A DNA stretch of 64,000 nt from Lachnospiraceae bacterium (lineage in GTDB: Bacteria; Bacillota; Clostridia; Lachnospirales; Lachnospiraceae). Of the stretch, positions 25,353-34,291 are shown in pieces. Location: contig CAJTDK010000009.1 of assembly GCA_910575105.1 (NCBI GenBank), positions 1 to 64,000 on the forward strand, read 5' to 3'. The notes beneath the pieces are model-generated. The model saw only the letters and a list, made by a program, of their open reading frames with translations. It was not told the DNA's origin and ran no database searches. A program made the position numbers and the translations under genes. Position 1 is the first letter of the stretch, and each line of letters opens with the position of its first letter.

Positions 25353-26852
25353 ATGGACGAGATCAAGATGAGAGTTTCCGGTGTGGAGAAGTCATTTCCT
25401 GGGGTCAAGGCATTAAGCAATATTGACTTTTCCGTACGCAAGGGAACGGTTCATGCGCTGTGCGGTGAGAACGGCGCCGGGAAGTCTACATTGATGAAGA
25501 TCATCATGGGCCTTTACAAAGCGGACAAGGGACAGATCTTCATTGATGAGAAGCCTGTTGATATTAAGAATCCTATACAGGCGAGAGAGCATGGTATTTC
25601 CATGATCGCCCAGGAGCTTAACTACGTGCCGGAGCTTACCGTGGAGGAGAATCTGTTTTTAGGGCGCCTGCCGGTGAATAAGTTCGGTAAGGTAGACTGG
25701 AAAAAGGTGCGGAGAGAGGCGACAAAGTTTCTTAAAGAAGAAGGCTTAAGCTACGCGCCGAACCAGAAGCTTAAGACGCTGACGGTATCGGATATCCAGA
25801 TGCTGGAGATCATCAAGGCCATTACGAACAACGCGCAGATCATCATTATGGACGAGCCCACCTCGTCGATTACGGAAAGAGAGGTGGCTCAGCTCTTTGC
25901 AAAGATCGAGGAGCTGAAAAAGAAAGGCGTCTCCATTATCTACATATCGCACAAGATGGAGGAGGTATTTAAGATATCTGACGATATCTCCGTACTGCGT
26001 GACGGAAGCGTGGTGTCTACGGACAGGGCAGAGGACCTTGACCTTGACACAGTCATTTCCAGGATGGTGGGAAGGAAGATCGACAATGTGTACCCGAAGG
26101 AAGAGATCACTATCGGGGAGAAGGCGCTGGAGGTTGAACATTTCACCCAGCACGGTCTGTTTGAGGATGTGAGCTTTTATGCGCGCAGGGGGGAGATCGT
26201 CGGCTTCGCGGGCCTTGTGGGAGCCGGGAGGACGGAGACGATGCGCGCGGTGTTCGGCCTTGACCATCACGATTCTGGGACGGTGAAGATAGGCGGGCAG
26301 GAGGTGCACATTAAAAGCAGCCAGGACAGTATCGAGAAGAAGCTGGTCATGCTTTCTGAGAGCCGGAGGGACGACGGCATCGTGCCGGTAAGAAGCGTCC
26401 TTGAAAATGCCAGCCTTGCGTCGCTCAAACAGTATATATACGGGGGATATGCCCACAGGAAGAAGGAGACCGAAGAGGTCTCGCAGATGTTTGGAAAGAT
26501 GAATGTCAAGACTCCTTCGTTGGAGACAGAGATCTCAAAACTATCCGGCGGAAATCAGCAGAAGGTCCTGCTGACCAGATGGATGCTCTGTAATCCGCAG
26601 ATCATGATTCTGGACGAGCCTACGAGAGGAATTGATATCGGGGCAAAATTCGAGATATATAAGCTCATGACAGAGATCGTCAAAGAGGGAAAAGCAGTCA
26701 TCATGGTGTCCTCAGAGCTGCCGGAGCTTCTGGGGATGTGCGACCGCATCTACGTGATGTGCCAGGGCAAGGTGACCGGGTGCATCGGCCGCGAGGACTT
26801 TTCGCAGGAGACGATCATGAGATATGCGGCGGGAATTGAGACGCAAGGGTAA
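25353..26852 (+). CDS. Sugar ABC transporter ATPase with two ATP-binding domains (RbsA/XylG type)
   Basis: 499 residues, two fused ATPase domains. Domain 1 has Walker A CGENGAGKSTL and Walker B IIIMDEPTSS. Domain 2 has a degenerate P loop (GLVGAGRTE), the signature LSGGNQQKV and Walker B IMILDEPTRG. This asymmetry is normal for pentose/ribose-class importers. ATG 25353 follows AAGGGAGGAAAAAGG; the earlier TTG-started frame lacks one. It powers the permease encoded 15 bp downstream. Confidence 0.94.
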   Translation: MDEIKMRVSGVEKSFPGVKALSNIDFSVRKGTVHALCGENGAGKSTLMKIIMGLYKADKGQIFIDEKPVDIKNPIQAREHGISMIAQELNYVPELTVEENLFLGRLPVNKFGKVDWKKVRREATKFLKEEGLSYAPNQKLKTLTVSDIQMLEIIKAITNNAQIIIMDEPTSSITEREVAQLFAKIEELKKKGVSIIYISHKMEEVFKISDDISVLRDGSVVSTDRAEDLDLDTVISRMVGRKIDNVYPKEEITIGEKALEVEHFTQHGLFEDVSFYARRGEIVGFAGLVGAGRTETMRAVFGLDHHDSGTVKIGGQEVHIKSSQDSIEKKLVMLSESRRDDGIVPVRSVLENASLASLKQYIYGGYAHRKKETEEVSQMFGKMNVKTPSLETEISKLSGGNQQKVLLTRWMLCNPQIMILDEPTRGIDIGAKFEIYKLMTEIVKEGKAVIMVSSELPELLGMCDRIYVMCQGKVTGCIGREDFSQETIMRYAAGIETQG

Positions 26853-26867
26853 AGAAGGAGAAGAGAT

Positions 26868-27857
26868 ATGAAAACAAACGTAACGCATTATTTACAAAAA
26901 TTCAGCATTTACATCGTGTTGGCCGTGCTGTTTATCGCCTGTAGCCTGATCAGTCCCTACTTCTTGCAGAGCAGTAACCTTGTCAATGTAATGAGGCAGC
27001 TCTGTGTAGGCATCCTGATCGCTTACGGCGAGATGATCCTGATCATCAGCGGTTTTCTCGACCTGTCGGTGGGTTCTGTTCTGGCGCTTTCGGGCGTTTT
27101 GTCGGTGTCAGTCTATCAGAGCACCCAGTCTATGGCGGCGGCGGTCGCGGTCGCTGTGGCAGTAGCCGTTGCCTGTAACCTAGTAAATGCATTTTTCGTA
27201 GGACAGTGCAATGTTCCTGCGTTCATCGCGACGCTTGGTATGCAGCAGGCGGCGAGAGGTCTGGCGCTCTACTATACCGGCGGCCAGAACATCCTGCAGC
27301 TCGGTAATTATGTAAAGATCGGCCAGGGTATGGCCGGGCCGGTTCCGATCCCGGTGCTGATCGTGATCGTCATCACCGTACTGATTTGGTACATCGTGAA
27401 TAATACAAGATACGGAAGAGGACTGTACGCTATCGGTGGCAGCAGGAGTGCGGCAGAGGCCAGCGGTATCAATTCAAAGAGAAGCATTTATATTTCGTAT
27501 ATTGTCAACGGCGTGCTTGTGGCATTTGCTGGGATGATCTTTATGGCCAGGAACAATTCCGGGCTTCCCAACGGTGCGGTGGGCTATGAGATGACGGGGC
27601 TTACGGCGGCGATCGTCGGCGGAACGTCATTTACCGGAGGTATCGGTACAGTGAGCGGCACCATCGCCGGGGCATTCATCATCGGTTTCCTTGAGAACGT
27701 CATGAACCTGATCGGTGTCAATGCTTACATCCAGCAGATCATCGAAGGTTCGATCATCGTCCTGGCAGTGGCCTTTGACGTGGTGAGCAAGTCCAGGAAA
27801 TCACAGAAGGTGATCGTGGCAAAGGAAGAGAAGACAAGTGAAAAAACAGCAAAATAG
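26868..27857 (+). CDS. Sugar ABC transporter permease (RbsC/XylH type)
   Basis: 329-residue membrane protein with about ten helices. It carries the family signatures LDLSVGSVLALSGVL near the N-terminal third, GGSRSAAEASGIN and VGGTSFTGGIGTVSGTIAGA. It forms a homodimer in such importers. It lies between the ATPase and the binding protein genes, all in one transcript. Confidence 0.93.
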   Translation: MKTNVTHYLQKFSIYIVLAVLFIACSLISPYFLQSSNLVNVMRQLCVGILIAYGEMILIISGFLDLSVGSVLALSGVLSVSVYQSTQSMAAAVAVAVAVAVACNLVNAFFVGQCNVPAFIATLGMQQAARGLALYYTGGQNILQLGNYVKIGQGMAGPVPIPVLIVIVITVLIWYIVNNTRYGRGLYAIGGSRSAAEASGINSKRSIYISYIVNGVLVAFAGMIFMARNNSGLPNGAVGYEMTGLTAAIVGGTSFTGGIGTVSGTIAGAFIIGFLENVMNLIGVNAYIQQIIEGSIIVLAVAFDVVSKSRKSQKVIVAKEEKTSEKTAK

Positions 27858-27931
27858 CAGCAGATAAGATTTGCCTGTTCATGATTCCGGCAAGAATCAA
27901 AGAAAATAAAGATAAGAAAGGGAGAAAAAAG

Positions 27932-29002
27932 ATGAAGATGAAAAAGCTTACAGCAGTATTACTCAGTGCGGCAATGGTGATTTCCCTGGCGGCGTGCAGC
28001 AGCAACAGCGGCGGCGGCTCCTCTGACGGCGGAGATGACAAGGGAGACGGAAAGAAGAGAGTGTGTTTCGTAGCAAGGGCAAGTGCAGATACATTTGCGG
28101 CATGGCTGACTTCCGAGATGCAGAAAGCGGCGGAGGGAAGCGACAATATCGATTTGACATGTGTCAGTGGAGAGGCTGATGATAATAAAGAGAATGGGCT
28201 TCTTGAAGATTGTATCACAAAGGGATATGACCTTGTAATCGTACAGTCCAACAATAATGCGGCCCAGGCTCCGTATGTACAGAAGCTTGTAGACGCAGGG
28301 ATCCCGGTTATAACGACAAACCCGACGACCCACCAGAGCGACCTTGACGGCAGCGACGACAATTCCGTAATGAAGGGAACAGGAACCGTTGACGCCGACC
28401 CGGTTGAGCAGGCGTCGGTAGGTGCAAAGCGTGCGGTAGAGGAAGTTCCTGAGAAAGCCAATGTGGTAGTCCTTCGTGGGCCGTCCGGCAATTTCCACGC
28501 AGAAAAGAGGCGTGAGGCATGGGACACAGAGTTCTTCGCAAAGCGTAAGGATGTTAACATCCTTTATGAGGATTATGCAAACTGGAACAGTGACGAGGCG
28601 TTAAAGCTGATGGAGAACTGGGTACAGTCCGGAACTCATATTGACGCAGTTATATCTATGAATGACAACATGGCGGCAGGAGCGATCGAGGCGGTCCGTG
28701 AAGATCCGAATTATGTAAAAGATGGAAAATCCAACTTCCTGGCTTACGGTGTTGACGGTACAGCACAGGGATGCCTTTTGATCAAGGAAGGGCTTCTGAC
28801 CTCCACGGCACTTCAGTCAGCGTCCGACCTTGCAAAGATGAATATCGACTATGCATCCAAAGTGCTTGCGGGCGAGATGGAGATTACGGATGTGAATGAC
28901 TTTGTGGATGCTCCGGAGATCAGTGCGGATAACGTGGACGAATATATTCAGATGTATGTGGATAATGGTGAGATTTCAGACAATGGAACACTTGCGGAAT
29001 AG
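27932..29002 (+). CDS. Sugar ABC transporter substrate-binding lipoprotein (RbsB/XylF type)
   Basis: 356 residues, periplasmic-binding-protein-like type I fold. The signal peptide ends in SLAACSS, then comes a Ser/Gly/Asp linker. The hinge features DLVIVQSNNNAAQAPYVQKLVDAGIPVITTN and VISMNDNMAAGAIEAV are typical. ATG 27932 follows AAAGGGAG; the longer frame is not supported. With a polyol dehydrogenase and xylulokinase downstream it probably binds a pentose or pentitol/hexitol. Confidence 0.92.
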   Translation: MKMKKLTAVLLSAAMVISLAACSSNSGGGSSDGGDDKGDGKKRVCFVARASADTFAAWLTSEMQKAAEGSDNIDLTCVSGEADDNKENGLLEDCITKGYDLVIVQSNNNAAQAPYVQKLVDAGIPVITTNPTTHQSDLDGSDDNSVMKGTGTVDADPVEQASVGAKRAVEEVPEKANVVVLRGPSGNFHAEKRREAWDTEFFAKRKDVNILYEDYANWNSDEALKLMENWVQSGTHIDAVISMNDNMAAGAIEAVREDPNYVKDGKSNFLAYGVDGTAQGCLLIKEGLLTSTALQSASDLAKMNIDYASKVLAGEMEITDVNDFVDAPEISADNVDEYIQMYVDNGEISDNGTLAE

Positions 29003-29057
29003 TTTCAGATATTTCAGATAGTTGATTAGCTTTTGCCGGAAAATGAATTGTGTAATA

Positions 29058-29093
29058 GTGCTTGGCAGTTTCCGCTGTCAGGCACATTTTTTT
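29058..29093 (+). terminator. Terminator inside the polyol locus
   Basis: GTGCTTGGCAG pairs with CTGTCAGGCAC through two G-T wobbles across 6 nt and is followed by ATTTTTTTAA. It lies between the binding-protein gene and the dehydrogenase. It would lower expression of the catabolic genes relative to the transporter, or those genes have their own promoter. Confidence 0.75.
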
Positions 29094-29107
29094 AAGAAAG
29101 GAAGGTA

Positions 29108-30160
29108 ATGAAGATGAAGATGCAAAAGGCTGCATATATGCAGGGACTGGATAAGATGGTGCTTAAGGAGGTGCCGGTGCCGGAAGTGAAAGAAGGGCAG
29201 GTGCTTGTGAAGCTTGAGTACGTAGGGATCTGCGGCTCGGATGTCCACTATTTCCATCATGGGGTGTGCGGGTCATACAAGGTTGACCTTGAGCAGGACT
29301 TTATGCTGGGACATGAGTGTGCCGGGACGGTCGTAGAGGCAGGGCCGGGAGTTACACAGCTAAAAGTGGGCGATAAGGTCGCTCTTGAGCCGGGAATCAC
29401 CTGCGGTAAATGTGAGTTCTGTAAGACAGGCAGATACAACCTGTGTCCGGATGTTGTGTTTCTCGCGACGCCGCCGGTTCAGGGGTGTTATGAAGAGTAC
29501 ATTGCGTTTCCGGAGGATATGTGCTTTAAGCTGCCGGACAAGGTGAGCACGAAGGAAGGCGCGCTGATCGAGCCGCTTTCCGTCGGTTTTCACGCGGCAA
29601 ACCAGGGAAATGTACAGACCGGGGATACGGTCATCATCCTTGGGGCCGGCTGCATCGGGCTTGTGACGCTGCTTGCCTGCAAGGCGAAGGGTGCGGGTAA
29701 GATCATCGTTGCGGATCTGGTGGATGCCCGTCTTGAGAAGGCGAAGGAGCTTGGTGCGGCGCATGTGATCAACAGCGGAAAGGCCGATGTATTCAAGGAG
29801 GTTGAGCGCCTGACAGACGGAAAAGGTGCCGAGAAGGTGTTTGAGACGGCGGGATCGCCGGTCACGATTGCCCAGACGCCGTTTTTCGTAAAGAGAGGGG
29901 GAACTATCACCTTGGTAGGTCTTGCGGCAGTGGAGGAAATTAATTACAATTTTGCCCAGATCATGGATAAAGAAGCGGAGATCAAATCCGTGTTCCGCTA
30001 CAGGAATATCTACCCGAAGGCGATAGCAGCAGTGGAAAGCGGTGCCATCGACGTGAAGGGGATCGTGACCCATGAGTTTGACCTGGAGCATATCCAGGAG
30101 GCGTTTGACGAGGCGGTAAATAATAAGACGGATCTGGTAAAGGTAGTGATTAAAATATAA
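29108..30160 (+). CDS. Zinc-dependent polyol (xylitol/sorbitol-type) dehydrogenase
   Basis: 350-residue medium-chain dehydrogenase. The catalytic zinc region is GICGSDVHYFHHG and MLGHECAGTV. The structural zinc is held by four Cys in CGKCEFCKTGRYNLC. The Rossmann motif is ILGAGCIGLV with DLVDARLEKAKELGA, an acidic end of strand 2 that favours NAD+. It oxidises a polyol to a ketose; followed by xylulokinase, D-xylulose from xylitol or D-arabitol is the simplest product, but L-iditol/sorbitol activity is also possible. ATG 29108 follows AAGGAAGG. Confidence 0.92.
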   Translation: MKMKMQKAAYMQGLDKMVLKEVPVPEVKEGQVLVKLEYVGICGSDVHYFHHGVCGSYKVDLEQDFMLGHECAGTVVEAGPGVTQLKVGDKVALEPGITCGKCEFCKTGRYNLCPDVVFLATPPVQGCYEEYIAFPEDMCFKLPDKVSTKEGALIEPLSVGFHAANQGNVQTGDTVIILGAGCIGLVTLLACKAKGAGKIIVADLVDARLEKAKELGAAHVINSGKADVFKEVERLTDGKGAEKVFETAGSPVTIAQTPFFVKRGGTITLVGLAAVEEINYNFAQIMDKEAEIKSVFRYRNIYPKAIAAVESGAIDVKGIVTHEFDLEHIQEAFDEAVNNKTDLVKVVIKI

Positions 30161-30192
30161 GAGATCGGCGTATCATGCAGAGCTTTGCCGGA

Positions 30193-30219
30193 GTTACTGT
30201 TCCCGGAGTGAACAGTAAC
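30193..30219. repeat. GTTACTG-family hairpin, copy d (perfect)
   Basis: Perfect 10-bp arms GTTACTGTTC / GAACAGTAAC around CCGGAGT. It sits between the dehydrogenase and xylulokinase genes, with AGCTTTGCCGG on one side and CCGGGAGCTTTGC on the other. Confidence 0.8.
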
Positions 30220-30261
30220 CTGCCGGGAGCTTTGCAGGGCGCATTGGGAGGGAGAAGGCAC

Positions 30262-31719
30262 ATGTTATATATAGGTATAGATTTGGGAACTTCAGCGGTT
30301 AAGCTGCTTTTGATGGATGGGAAAGGGGAGATAAAAAGAATTGTCTCCCGGGAGTATCCCCTTCATTTTCCGCGTCCGGGATGGTCGGAGCAGAACCCTG
30401 AGGACTGGTTTTTCCAGTCTGTGGAGGGAATAAAGGAGCTGACCGCGGACTGCGATAAAGCTCAGATTGCCGGTATCAGCTTCGGCGGGCAGATGCATGG
30501 GCTGGTGGCGCTTGACAAGGATGATCAGGTGATCCGCCCCGCAATCCTGTGGAATGACGGAAGGACAGGCGAAGAGACGGATTACCTGAATCAGGTTATC
30601 GGCAAGGAAAAGTTGTCCGAATATACGGCGAATATCGCGTTTGCCGGGTTTACGGCACCGAAGATTCTGTGGATGAAAAAGCATGAGCCGGGAAATTTTG
30701 CAAGAATAGCTAAGATCATGCTGCCCAAGGATTATCTTGCCTATAAGCTGTCGGGAGCCTTCTGCTCAGATATGTCAGATGCGTCTGGCATGCTCCTTAT
30801 GGACGTGAAGAACCGCCGCTGGTCGGAGGAAATGCTTAAGATCTGCGGGATCACCAGAGAGATGCTGCCGAAGCTCTGCGAAAGCTTTGCGGTGGTAGGT
30901 ACATTGAAGCCGGAGATCGCAGGAAAGCTTGGACTTAGCGGGGAGGTAAAGGTGATCGCAGGAGCCGGGGACAATGCGGCGGCGGCAGTCGGAACCGGGA
31001 CGGTGGGTGACGGCGCCTGCAATATCTCGCTTGGGACATCGGGAACCATCTTTATCTCCAGCAAGGAGTTCAAGGTAGATGCGTACAACGCCCTTCATTC
31101 CTTTGCTCATTCCGACGGTAACTATCATCTGATGGGCTGTATGCTCAGTGCGGCATCCTGCAATAAATGGTGGAGCGAGGAGATATTAAAGACCAGGGAT
31201 TTTGCGTCGGAGCAGGCAGGGATTACGAAGCTTGGTGAAAATCAGGTGTTCTATCTGCCGTACCTGATGGGCGAGCGCTCGCCCCACAACAATCCGGACG
31301 CGCGGGCTGTGTTTATCGGCATGTCCATGGATACGACAAGGGCGGACATGACGCAGGCTGTCTTAGAGGGCGTTGCCTTCGGGCTTCGGGATTCTCTGGA
31401 GGTCGCGAAGAATCTCGGCATCCGCATTGAACGTACAAAGATCTGCGGCGGCGGCGCGAAGAGTCCATTGTGGAAAAGAATCATCGCCAATGTCATGGAC
31501 ATGAAGGTGGACATCATCGAGAGCGAGGAAGGCCCTGCCCTCGGGGGAGCTATGCTGGCGGCGGTGGGCTGCGGGGAATATCCGGATGTGAAGACTATCG
31601 CAGAGAAAGTAGTGAAGGTGGCGGGCACGGTAGAGCCGGAGCCAGAGCTGGTAAGGAAATATGAAGAGAGGTATCAGAAGTTCCGGGAAATCTATCCGGC
31701 GGTGAGAGGGATATTTTAG
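30262..31719 (+). CDS. xylB: Xylulokinase
   Basis: 485 residues, FGGY carbohydrate kinase family. YIGIDLGTSAVKLLLMD begins domain I; ISFGGQMHGLV and ILWNDGRTG shape the sugar site; NISLGTSGTIF and KICGGGAKSPLWKRIIAN form the ATP site. It makes xylulose 5-phosphate for the pentose phosphate pathway. ATG 30262 with GGGAGGGAGAAGG upstream; the frame opening at 30175 runs through a repeat and is not the start. Last gene of the polyol locus. Confidence 0.94.
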   Translation: MLYIGIDLGTSAVKLLLMDGKGEIKRIVSREYPLHFPRPGWSEQNPEDWFFQSVEGIKELTADCDKAQIAGISFGGQMHGLVALDKDDQVIRPAILWNDGRTGEETDYLNQVIGKEKLSEYTANIAFAGFTAPKILWMKKHEPGNFARIAKIMLPKDYLAYKLSGAFCSDMSDASGMLLMDVKNRRWSEEMLKICGITREMLPKLCESFAVVGTLKPEIAGKLGLSGEVKVIAGAGDNAAAAVGTGTVGDGACNISLGTSGTIFISSKEFKVDAYNALHSFAHSDGNYHLMGCMLSAASCNKWWSEEILKTRDFASEQAGITKLGENQVFYLPYLMGERSPHNNPDARAVFIGMSMDTTRADMTQAVLEGVAFGLRDSLEVAKNLGIRIERTKICGGGAKSPLWKRIIANVMDMKVDIIESEEGPALGGAMLAAVGCGEYPDVKTIAEKVVKVAGTVEPEPELVRKYEERYQKFREIYPAVRGIF

Positions 31720-31811
31720 TTTTAAAATTGCTGCTGCAAACTGGTAATCCTCATACAGATGTGATAAACTGATAAAAGCAACGGACGGATAACAAGTAAA
31801 GAGGGTATCAG

Positions 31812-32135
31812 ATGATGAGTGAAAAGACGACATTTGAGATGATCTATGATATCATCGGCCAGATTCCGGAAGGCGCAGTCGCCTCCTACGGTCAGATCGC
31901 TGCGTTTGCCGGAAACAGGAGATGGGCGAGGGTCGTAGGCTATGCCCTCCATGCCCTGCCGCACGGAAGCGATATCCCGTGGTACCGCGTGGTGAAAAAG
32001 GACGGCGGGGTAATCGGAGGCCCAGACAGTTCTGGCGGAATATACCAGACAGAACTGCTCCAAAAGGAAGGCGTGGAGTTCGTGGATGGATATGTGGATA
32101 TGGAGCATTATCAGTGGAAGAAAGTAATGTTTTGA
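31812..32135 (+). CDS. Alkyltransferase-like (ATL) protein, MGMT fold without the active Cys
   Basis: 107 residues matching the DNA-binding half of O6-alkylguanine-DNA methyltransferases: EMIYDIIGQIPEGAVASYGQIAAFAG, RWARVVGYALHALP. The usual PCHRV acceptor is PWYRV (about 57-61), so Trp replaces the catalytic Cys. ATL proteins of this type bind and kink alkylated DNA and hand it to nucleotide excision repair rather than repairing it themselves. Start ATG 31812 or 31815 with GAGGGTATC. A Fe-S protein gene follows 17 bp later. Confidence 0.9.
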   Translation: MMSEKTTFEMIYDIIGQIPEGAVASYGQIAAFAGNRRWARVVGYALHALPHGSDIPWYRVVKKDGGVIGGPDSSGGIYQTELLQKEGVEFVDGYVDMEHYQWKKVMF

Positions 32136-32152
32136 CAACGGAGGATGGAAAA

Positions 32153-32836
32153 GTGGACCTGACGAAAGAGCTAAAAGACCTGCTGCTACAAAGCGGGGCA
32201 TGTCTTGCCGGAATCGGGAACCTAAAAGGGACTGCGGGCTGTGAGTATGATACGGGCGTTGCGGCTGCAGTTTCACTGCCGAAGCATGTTATCCGCGATC
32301 TGCAGGACGCCCCGACAAAAGAGTATTATGATCTGTATTATGCCCTGAATAATAAATTGAATGAGATCGTGACGGCCGGGGAAAGATTTTTGCGGGAAAG
32401 GGGCTTTGCCGCTTATGCGCAGACTACGGATCGTGTAGAGATTGACCAAAACAGAACCTCAAAGCTTCCCCATAAGACGGTGGCTACGAGAGCGGGTCTT
32501 GGCTGGATAGGAAAGAACGGCCTGCTGGTAACAGAAAGATTCGGTCCGGCGTTGCGGATCTCCTCTTTATTGACGGATGCTCCCCTGAGATGTGACAGTC
32601 CAATTGACCAGTCACGGTGCGGCAACTGCTCCCTGTGCGTGAAAAAGTGTCCCGCGCAGGCATTGCATGGAACCTTGTGGGAGACAGGCAGGCGAAGGGA
32701 AGAGCTTGTGGATGTGGAAAAGTGCTATCAAAAGCAGACGGAGATCATGTACAAGGCAACGGGTATCGAGACGGATCTGTGCGGCAAATGCTTTGCCGTA
32801 TGCCGGTATACCCAAAGGTATCTTAGAGAGGATTAA
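32153..32836 (+). CDS. QueG-like protein with double 4Fe-4S domain
   Basis: 227 residues. The C-terminal region holds two iron-sulfur clusters: CGNCSLCVKKCPAQAL and, later, CYQKQ with CGKCFAVCRY. The middle part (RAGLGWIGKNGLLVTERFGPALRISSLLTD) matches the cobalamin-dependent epoxyqueuosine reductase family, but the protein is about 150 residues shorter than true QueG. GTG 32153 is taken as start because CGGAGG lies 8 bases upstream; the much longer frame from 31922 would run through the ATL gene and lacks a site. Coupled in one unit with the ATL gene. Substrate unknown. Confidence 0.85.
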   Translation: MDLTKELKDLLLQSGACLAGIGNLKGTAGCEYDTGVAAAVSLPKHVIRDLQDAPTKEYYDLYYALNNKLNEIVTAGERFLRERGFAAYAQTTDRVEIDQNRTSKLPHKTVATRAGLGWIGKNGLLVTERFGPALRISSLLTDAPLRCDSPIDQSRCGNCSLCVKKCPAQALHGTLWETGRRREELVDVEKCYQKQTEIMYKATGIETDLCGKCFAVCRYTQRYLRED

Positions 32837-32862
32837 GAAAGCTGCAAAGGAGACAAAACGAT

Positions 32863-33435
32863 ATGCCAAAACAGTTAAAGAAAAGACCAATTGAAAAAGA
32901 ACTGAAATTCTTGGCTGATTTCGAAATATATGGCGTGTTAATGTTTGCAGGGATGTATTTCGCAGTAAAGTATATTGTTGATATGGACTGTGGAAATAAA
33001 GCATTCAGATTGAATTGGGTTTCCTTTTATCCATTGCTTGTATTTTCGACCATCGTAATAGAGGGCAGTTTCTATTGGCGCAATAAGTTGAAAATGGTAA
33101 AAAGGCAAAAGGCTTTAAGCAATATTGAAATCGGCAGGCTTTACAATAAATTAAGGTGGATAAATGTGATCTTATTGACAACCTATTTGCCGGTAATTAT
33201 CATAGCGGCTCTTGCAAAAGCAGATTTATCCGGGATAATTGCTGGAATTTTACTGTATTTATTTGCGGTGATTGAACAGATCAACTATTTTCATGTCAGA
33301 CTTTCTTATGAGACGGTAAATGGCTTTCTTTTAGTTATTGAACCTTTAAAAAAACTGTTTGCCGGAACCGGAAGGCGTTCGCAATTGCGAAAGGATATTG
33401 ACGCTTATCTAGTACATCGAAAAATAAGTAGCTAG
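32863..33435 (+). CDS. Uncharacterised four-helix membrane protein
   Basis: Not recognised. 190 residues with predicted membrane helices at about 22-41, 50-66, 95-114 and 119-138, and charged ends (MPKQLKKRPIEKELK and a basic C-terminus). ATG 32863 has AAAGGAGAC upstream. The last nine codons and the stop lie within a CTAGTACATCGAAAAATAAG sequence that resembles the ends of the palindromic elements, so the natural C-terminus may have been replaced. Base composition is more AT-rich than the flanking genes. Confidence 0.75.
   Translation: MPKQLKKRPIEKELKFLADFEIYGVLMFAGMYFAVKYIVDMDCGNKAFRLNWVSFYPLLVFSTIVIEGSFYWRNKLKMVKRQKALSNIEIGRLYNKLRWINVILLTTYLPVIIIAALAKADLSGIIAGILLYLFAVIEQINYFHVRLSYETVNGFLLVIEPLKKLFAGTGRRSQLRKDIDAYLVHRKISS
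33409..33435. repeat. Remnant of a palindromic element end
   Basis: CTAGTACATCGAAAAATAAG here resembles the CTAGTACAGCGAAAATTAAG tips of elements E2/E3 (three differences in 20) and ends in a second CTAG. It supplies the stop codon of the overlapping membrane-protein gene. Confidence 0.45.
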
Positions 33436-33566
33436 TAAGAATTTGAATCAGTTTCCCATTTCCTAAGGCTTTGTGTTATAATTTAGTTACTGTCCGCGCC
33501 CATTCCGTATTAAAGCCGTATCTTGCGGAGGATGGGATGCATGGCAATATTTTGATTGGAGATGGG

Positions 33567-33893
33567 ATGCCTATGCAATTGAAAAATAAAGAAGAAGTTA
33601 TCATGTGGCTGAAAAAGGATCTTACGATAGATCGGCTGTGGGAGGTTATGGCGCTCTACGAGAATTTTCCGTTCTACACGATGCGGAACCTGGAATTTGC
33701 ATACATAATCAAAGGGAATGAGATGTTTGTAAACCGCAAGGAAAAAAGCATTACAAAGGCAACCGTCGGGATGGCGCTTTGTAAGGCTCTGGAGCTTGAC
33801 GGGGTCGTTTCCGGCCCGAAGAAGCTTGGAACCTTCGGGGCCAGCTATCTGTATCCGATTTTTTTATATTTTGAGATCATCAGACTGGAATAA
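33567..33893 (+). CDS. Conserved-looking small protein of unknown function
   Basis: Not recognised. About 108 residues if ATG 33567 is used (TTGGAGATG upstream; ATG 33573 is equally possible); the frame is open from 33471. The protein is soluble and mostly helical, with a central YIIKGNEMFVNRKEKSIT segment that could be a small DNA-binding or ligand fold. There is no signal peptide. A possible -10 (TATAAT, about 33478) lies upstream next to a lone GTTACTGT. It is convergent with the DtxR-type gene, with a shared terminator. Confidence 0.6.
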   Translation: MPMQLKNKEEVIMWLKKDLTIDRLWEVMALYENFPFYTMRNLEFAYIIKGNEMFVNRKEKSITKATVGMALCKALELDGVVSGPKKLGTFGASYLYPIFLYFEIIRLE

Positions 33894-33922
33894 GGCATGT
33901 CTATTTTTTGACATGCCTTTTT
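33892..33922. terminator. Bidirectional terminator between hypothetical and dtxR-type genes
   Basis: AAGGCATGTC and GACATGCCTT pair perfectly across 8 nt, flanked by T runs on either strand. The stop codon of the minus-strand regulator is inside it. Confidence 0.85.
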
Positions 33923-34266
33923 ATCGCGTCAAAGCTCTCCTTGCTGATCACATGTTCGATCTTACAGGCGTCCTCCGCGGCGATATCGGCAGGAACGCCT
34001 AAAAAGGTAAGCCATGAGCTCAAAAGCTGATGGCGCTCATAGATCATCTCTGCAATCTCCCGGCCGGATTCGGTAAGATAGATAAAACCGGCGTCGGTCA
34101 CGGTGATATGCTCTTTTATCCTTAAGTTTTTCATGGCAACACTGACACTTGATTTCTTAAAGCCAAGCTCGTTGGCGATATCCACTGACCTTACGACAGG
34201 CAGCTTTTTGCTCAGGATCAATATTGTCTCAAGATAGTTTTCGGCAGATTCATTCAATGCTTGCAT
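33901..34266 (-). CDS. DtxR/MntR-family metal-dependent repressor
   Basis: 121 residues. The N-terminal winged HTH (VRSVDIANELGFKKSSVSVAMKNL) is followed by the metal-binding and dimerisation helices (TESGREIAEMIYERHQLLSSWLTFLGVPADIAAEDACKIEHVIS), where Glu and His ligands typical of the MntR/IdeR family are present. It lacks the SH3-like third domain, as do MntR-type members. ATG 34266 follows AAGGAGAGAC. It is divergent from the Feo operon, whose promoter carries a palindrome of DtxR type, so it should repress ferrous iron uptake when iron is ample. Confidence 0.93.
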   Translation of the reverse strand: MQALNESAENYLETILILSKKLPVVRSVDIANELGFKKSSVSVAMKNLRIKEHITVTDAGFIYLTESGREIAEMIYERHQLLSSWLTFLGVPADIAAEDACKIEHVISKESFDAIKRHVKK

Positions 34267-34291
34267 CTGGTCTCTCCTTGTAGTTTATTTT

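Noticed and set aside
31922-32152. Extended N-terminus for the Fe-S protein
   Set aside because: It overlaps the ATL gene out of frame and reads as Arg/Pro-rich nonsense; CGGAGG before GTG 32153 gives a better start.
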